From positions 1 through 8,522 of the forward strand of contig CAMLIY010000133.1 in assembly GCA_946480125.1 (NCBI GenBank): DNA of 8,522 bases, in the 5' to 3' direction. The DNA is from an uncultured Asticcacaulis sp. GTDB lineage: Bacteria > Pseudomonadota > Alphaproteobacteria > Caulobacterales > Caulobacteraceae. Made by a program: the position numbers and the translations under genes. A model generated the notes under the pieces. That model ran no database searches. It worked only from the letters and a program-made list of their open reading frames with translations, and was not told the DNA's origin. Every line of letters starts with the position of its first letter. The stretch's first letter is position 1. Positions 5,932 through 8,522 of the stretch are shown here, one piece after another.

Positions 5932-7119
5932 ATGGCCGCCGATAATATTCTCACTCAGCGCGCACGTCTTTCCAATCTGGATATCCAGCGTCTGGTTCGC
6001 AGTGAAAATGCCGATGATCGCGCGGTCGCCACGCACAAGATTTGCCGGGCCATGGAAAGAGGCAGCTTGTCTGAAAACGAACGCCGCGCCGCGCAGGAAA
6101 TTATACGTATGTTGGCACAGGATGCGGCCGAACTGGTGCGCCGGGCCCTGGCCGTTACCCTGCGAACCTCTAACCTGCTGCCGCACGATGTCGCCATAAA
6201 GCTGGCTCAGGATGTGGTGACCGTGGCTGTGCCGATCCTGACCCATTCGCCGTTGTTCAGTGATGAAGATCTTGCCGATATTATCCGATCGGGCGGTCCT
6301 GTTCGTCAGGTCGCCATTGCCAAACGTGAGACCATGTCGGAAATCGTTACGCTCTCGCTGGCAGAAGCAGGGGTAGAAGAGGCAGTTGTGATTGCCTGTG
6401 CCAACGATAATGCCCGGTTTTCCGAGAATGGTATGAACCGGGTGATGGATCGCTTTGGACGTTCTGAGGTGCTGCACAGCGTCCTGATTAATCGCCAGGT
6501 TCTGCCCATTTCCGTTAGCGAACGTCTTGTGAATATAGTCAGCGCGACTTTGCGGGAACAACTGATTTCGCATCATGCCATTTCTCCCGAAATGGCCGTT
6601 GAGATTGTCGGCGCGACCCAGGAACGGGCCACCGTCGATATTGCCGATCAAGCCGGCGCCAGTTTCGATCCGCAGGGTCTGGCGCATCATCTGATGATTT
6701 CAGGCCGGCTGACGCCCTCTCTCATACTGAGGGCGCTGGCACGCGGTCATGTCAGCTTTTTCGAACATGCCCTTGCTGAGCTGTCAGGCGTGCCCCACGA
6801 ACGGACCTGGCTAATGGTGCATGATGCCGGCACACTTGGCTTGCGCGCCATTTATGATCGCGCCGGATTGCCGGCACGCATGTTTCAGACCTTCCGCATG
6901 GCGATTGAGACCTACCATGCCTTGCAGGCGGAAGCCGGACATCTCGATCCCGTCCATATGCAGGAGCGCCTGATTGAGCGTTTCCTGACGCAGGTACCTT
7001 TCGCGCCGCGCGAAGATCTGATGTATCTCTACGATCGTCTTGATCGCGACAGCAAGGGGCGGCGCTGGAGCCGTGCCACAGAACCGGTCATTAACGGCCT
7101 GCCTCGTGCCGCAGCCTAA
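5932..7119 (+). CDS. DUF2336-family alpha-helical protein (395 aa), function unknown
   Basis: The protein has no signal peptide or membrane segment and reads as a run of amphipathic helices resembling HEAT-like repeats. An N-terminal repeat is seen in DDRAVATHKICRAM (28-41) and AAELVRRALAVTLRTSNLLP (65-84). The DUF2336 hallmark follows: ILTHSPLFSDEDLADII (102-118), then RQVAIAKRETMSEIV (125-139) and VVIACANDNARFSENGM (152-168). The C-terminal half (about 200-395) is also helical, with RTWLMVHDAG (291-300) and AGLPARMFQTFR (311-322). DUF2336 proteins are common in alphaproteobacteria, and I know of no assigned activity; no catalytic motif is evident, so a protein-binding scaffold is the likeliest reading. 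It is divergent from the degenerate kinase and convergent with the degenerate GGDEF-EAL-like gene (12 bases between ends). The ATG was chosen for its AAGGA site rather than the upstream in-frame GTG. Confidence 0.75.
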   Translation: MAADNILTQRARLSNLDIQRLVRSENADDRAVATHKICRAMERGSLSENERRAAQEIIRMLAQDAAELVRRALAVTLRTSNLLPHDVAIKLAQDVVTVAVPILTHSPLFSDEDLADIIRSGGPVRQVAIAKRETMSEIVTLSLAEAGVEEAVVIACANDNARFSENGMNRVMDRFGRSEVLHSVLINRQVLPISVSERLVNIVSATLREQLISHHAISPEMAVEIVGATQERATVDIADQAGASFDPQGLAHHLMISGRLTPSLILRALARGHVSFFEHALAELSGVPHERTWLMVHDAGTLGLRAIYDRAGLPARMFQTFRMAIETYHALQAEAGHLDPVHMQERLIERFLTQVPFAPREDLMYLYDRLDRDSKGRRWSRATEPVINGLPRAAA

Positions 7120-7121
7120 AT

Positions 7122-7148
7122 ACGCCAAGTCTCAGGTTGTGGCGTTTT
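7122..7148. terminator. Weak hairpin at convergent gene ends
   Basis: ACGCCA (7122-7127) and TGGCGT (7140-7145) form a 6-bp stem with a 12-base loop, followed by TTTT on the plus strand. It begins right after the DUF2336 stop, and its right arm lies inside the 3' end of the opposing gene. It could act as a weak terminator for the plus-strand gene. The short stem and T run make this tentative. Confidence 0.35.
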
Positions 7149-8490
7149 CTGTTACAGTGGCGGCGGACGTTTTGGGTGACATCAGTGCGGCCGTACGCAT
7201 GCTGGCATGAGTGACGCCAGCCAGACGCGCCACAGCCATCTGGCGATAATTATCGAAACCCTGCACCATGCAGGCGCCCGCGGAGGCCTTGGCGGCAAGA
7301 GCAAGCGCGCTTAGATAATCGCGTAAATTATCCTCTTCACGCTTGGCGCCGTCATACTCAATGCAAACGCCTGAGAGTCCGCACTTGGTCAGCGCGCTGA
7401 TTATCTTGCGATCCGGACTGACCGACCCCACCACTGTCATGCAGAACGGTTTGATGAGGGAAACGATTTCCAGAACGCGATGCGGCGGCACACCATCCAG
7501 ACCGCGGACCTCGAACAAAACCTTAAGGCCCATTTCCGTGGCGGCTTTCTGCACATCGTGGGTGATCTTCTGTCTTGCGCGTGCTGAGGCAAAGGTCGAG
7601 AAGGCGGCCGGCACCACCATCATCATTTTACGCTGCTCAGGGCTGCGCAATTTCAGCAATTTGAGGCCCTGGTCGATATTCAGAATGTCGACCATTTCGC
7701 GCAGGCCCCAGTCGAGATTGGCCAGCGCCTTGCGATCAAGCAGAGTATTATCGAGGTTCTCCATAACCATTGATTCGAGACGATGACCGATCAGGACCAT
7801 CTTTTTCATCTCAAACAGGGGCTCGATAGAGCTGGCTACCTTGAGATTGCGTCCTGAATGGGAGAGGGCGGTGGCAACGATCAGCGGGCGGTGGCTGCCG
7901 TTTGCGGCATTTTCTTTATTATCTTCGGGCGAAGACAAACCGCCGCGCGCCTTTATAGGTGCGTTATCGGCATCTCCCTTAGGGAAATAGGTGGCCAGGT
8001 CGATTTTCTTCAGTGAGATAAGGTCGACATCTTCGGCGAGCACATCGTAAAGCGGAATTTCCAGTGCTGACATATCACCGACGAAAAAACCACACAGTTC
8101 ACGCCAGGTTTCCGCCATGAACAGGGCGGCTTTGCGAGAGCCGGATTCTGGCAACATGCCAAGGAAGCAATCATCATTGACCTGGATGCACCAGTTCGGT
8201 TCCGGATGGGTGCGTTCAAAAGCGATTTTCAGGTGTTCAAATACCTGTTCACACTTTTGCTCCCACTTATCGCCCAGCCGGACGATCAGCGTATCGAGTT
8301 TCAACAGAAAAGTATGGCCATTGATGTCAACATGGGTTTCGCGCAGGCGTTCGATGATCTCGACCGCATCATCATGCTGGATGACCAGATTTTCGCGTCC
8401 GGTGGACAGTGTGCGCGGCCTGACGCCGGCACCGGCTTCGACCGGAGCAGGTATGTTTGGTGCAGAGGTTTCCTGAGACGTATCGGACAT
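7132..8490 (-). CDS. Soluble two-domain protein resembling a degenerate GGDEF-EAL regulator (452 aa)
   Basis: The ATG at 8490 follows an AAAGGA ribosome site about 5 bases upstream. Residues 1-30 are a disordered Pro/Ala/Ser-rich tail. Residues 38-160 form an alpha/beta domain. There, LLKLDTLIVRLGDKW (62-76) and NDDCFLGMLPESGSRKAALFMAETWR (105-130) have a pattern reminiscent of GGDEF-type folds. A charged linker (170-200) leads to a second alpha/beta domain (202-435). DRKALANLDWGLREMVDIL (252-270), MMVVPAAFSTF (290-300), LKVLFEVRGLDG (322-333) and ACMVQGFDNYRQMAVARLAGVTHAS (406-430) follow the order of EAL-domain strands and helices. However, no EAL, DDFGxG or other catalytic metal residues are seen. 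If the fold assignment is right, it is neither a cyclase nor a phosphodiesterase, and may bind c-di-GMP or a partner. No membrane segment is predicted. The domain assignment is an inference from pattern only; a hypothetical protein is the safe label. Confidence 0.55.
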   Translation of the reverse strand: MSDTSQETSAPNIPAPVEAGAGVRPRTLSTGRENLVIQHDDAVEIIERLRETHVDINGHTFLLKLDTLIVRLGDKWEQKCEQVFEHLKIAFERTHPEPNWCIQVNDDCFLGMLPESGSRKAALFMAETWRELCGFFVGDMSALEIPLYDVLAEDVDLISLKKIDLATYFPKGDADNAPIKARGGLSSPEDNKENAANGSHRPLIVATALSHSGRNLKVASSIEPLFEMKKMVLIGHRLESMVMENLDNTLLDRKALANLDWGLREMVDILNIDQGLKLLKLRSPEQRKMMMVVPAAFSTFASARARQKITHDVQKAATEMGLKVLFEVRGLDGVPPHRVLEIVSLIKPFCMTVVGSVSPDRKIISALTKCGLSGVCIEYDGAKREEDNLRDYLSALALAAKASAGACMVQGFDNYRQMAVARLAGVTHASMRTAALMSPKTSAATVTENATT

Positions 8491-8522
8491 GGATGTCCTT
8501 TTTATGGGTACACTGAACAGAA

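Noticed and set aside
5929..6690. Minus-strand frame of 253 codons opposite the DUF2336 gene
   Set aside because: It has no recognisable domain, a Gly/His/Arg/Asn-rich composition and no ribosome site; the plus strand gives a coherent helical protein of a known family.
1..8522. Mobile elements, CRISPR array or phage-derived genes
   Set aside because: No transposase, integrase, direct repeat-spacer pattern or terminal inverted repeats with target duplications were seen.

Overview
The window looks like chromosomal DNA from an alphaproteobacterium, most likely of the Caulobacteraceae (Caulobacter/Asticcacaulis-like). This placement is an inference from four things: a tRNA-His with the alphaproteobacterial form (no G-1, A73, U72), a TTAA-N7-TTAAC sequence matching the CtrA box, a DUF2336-type protein, and TonB-like proteins with a paired-cysteine C-terminal domain. 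No insertion sequence, integrase, phage gene or CRISPR array is visible.

Left part (1-1480): two tandem plus-strand genes for TonB-like energy transducers. The first is cut by the window edge. Each is followed by its own strong intrinsic terminator, so they are probably separate transcription units. The 269-base spacer between them carries two perfect dyads that could be operators.

Middle (1481-3858): a tRNA-His(GTG) gene, then an FAD-dependent amine/amino-acid oxidase resembling ThiO (glycine oxidase), then an SLT-type lytic transglycosylase. A near-perfect CtrA box lies between the last two genes, which suggests cell-cycle control of the transglycosylase.

Right part (3866-8490): three genes in alternating orientation. 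A minus-strand six-TM hybrid histidine kinase-like protein keeps its ATP-binding motifs but has lost both the phospho-accepting His and the receiver Asp. A plus-strand DUF2336 protein is divergent from it across a 197-base spacer with a perfect 8-bp dyad. A minus-strand two-domain protein, resembling a degenerate GGDEF-EAL protein, is convergent with the DUF2336 gene.

How the genes may work together: the right half looks regulatory, made of signalling-like proteins whose catalytic residues have decayed and which may act as scaffolds or allosteric sensors. Next to them is a possibly CtrA-controlled peptidoglycan-cleaving enzyme of the kind used to open the wall for flagella or pili. A cell-cycle or polarity role is a hypothesis from context only. 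The DUF2336/pseudokinase/degenerate-EAL group is the part most likely to be undescribed.
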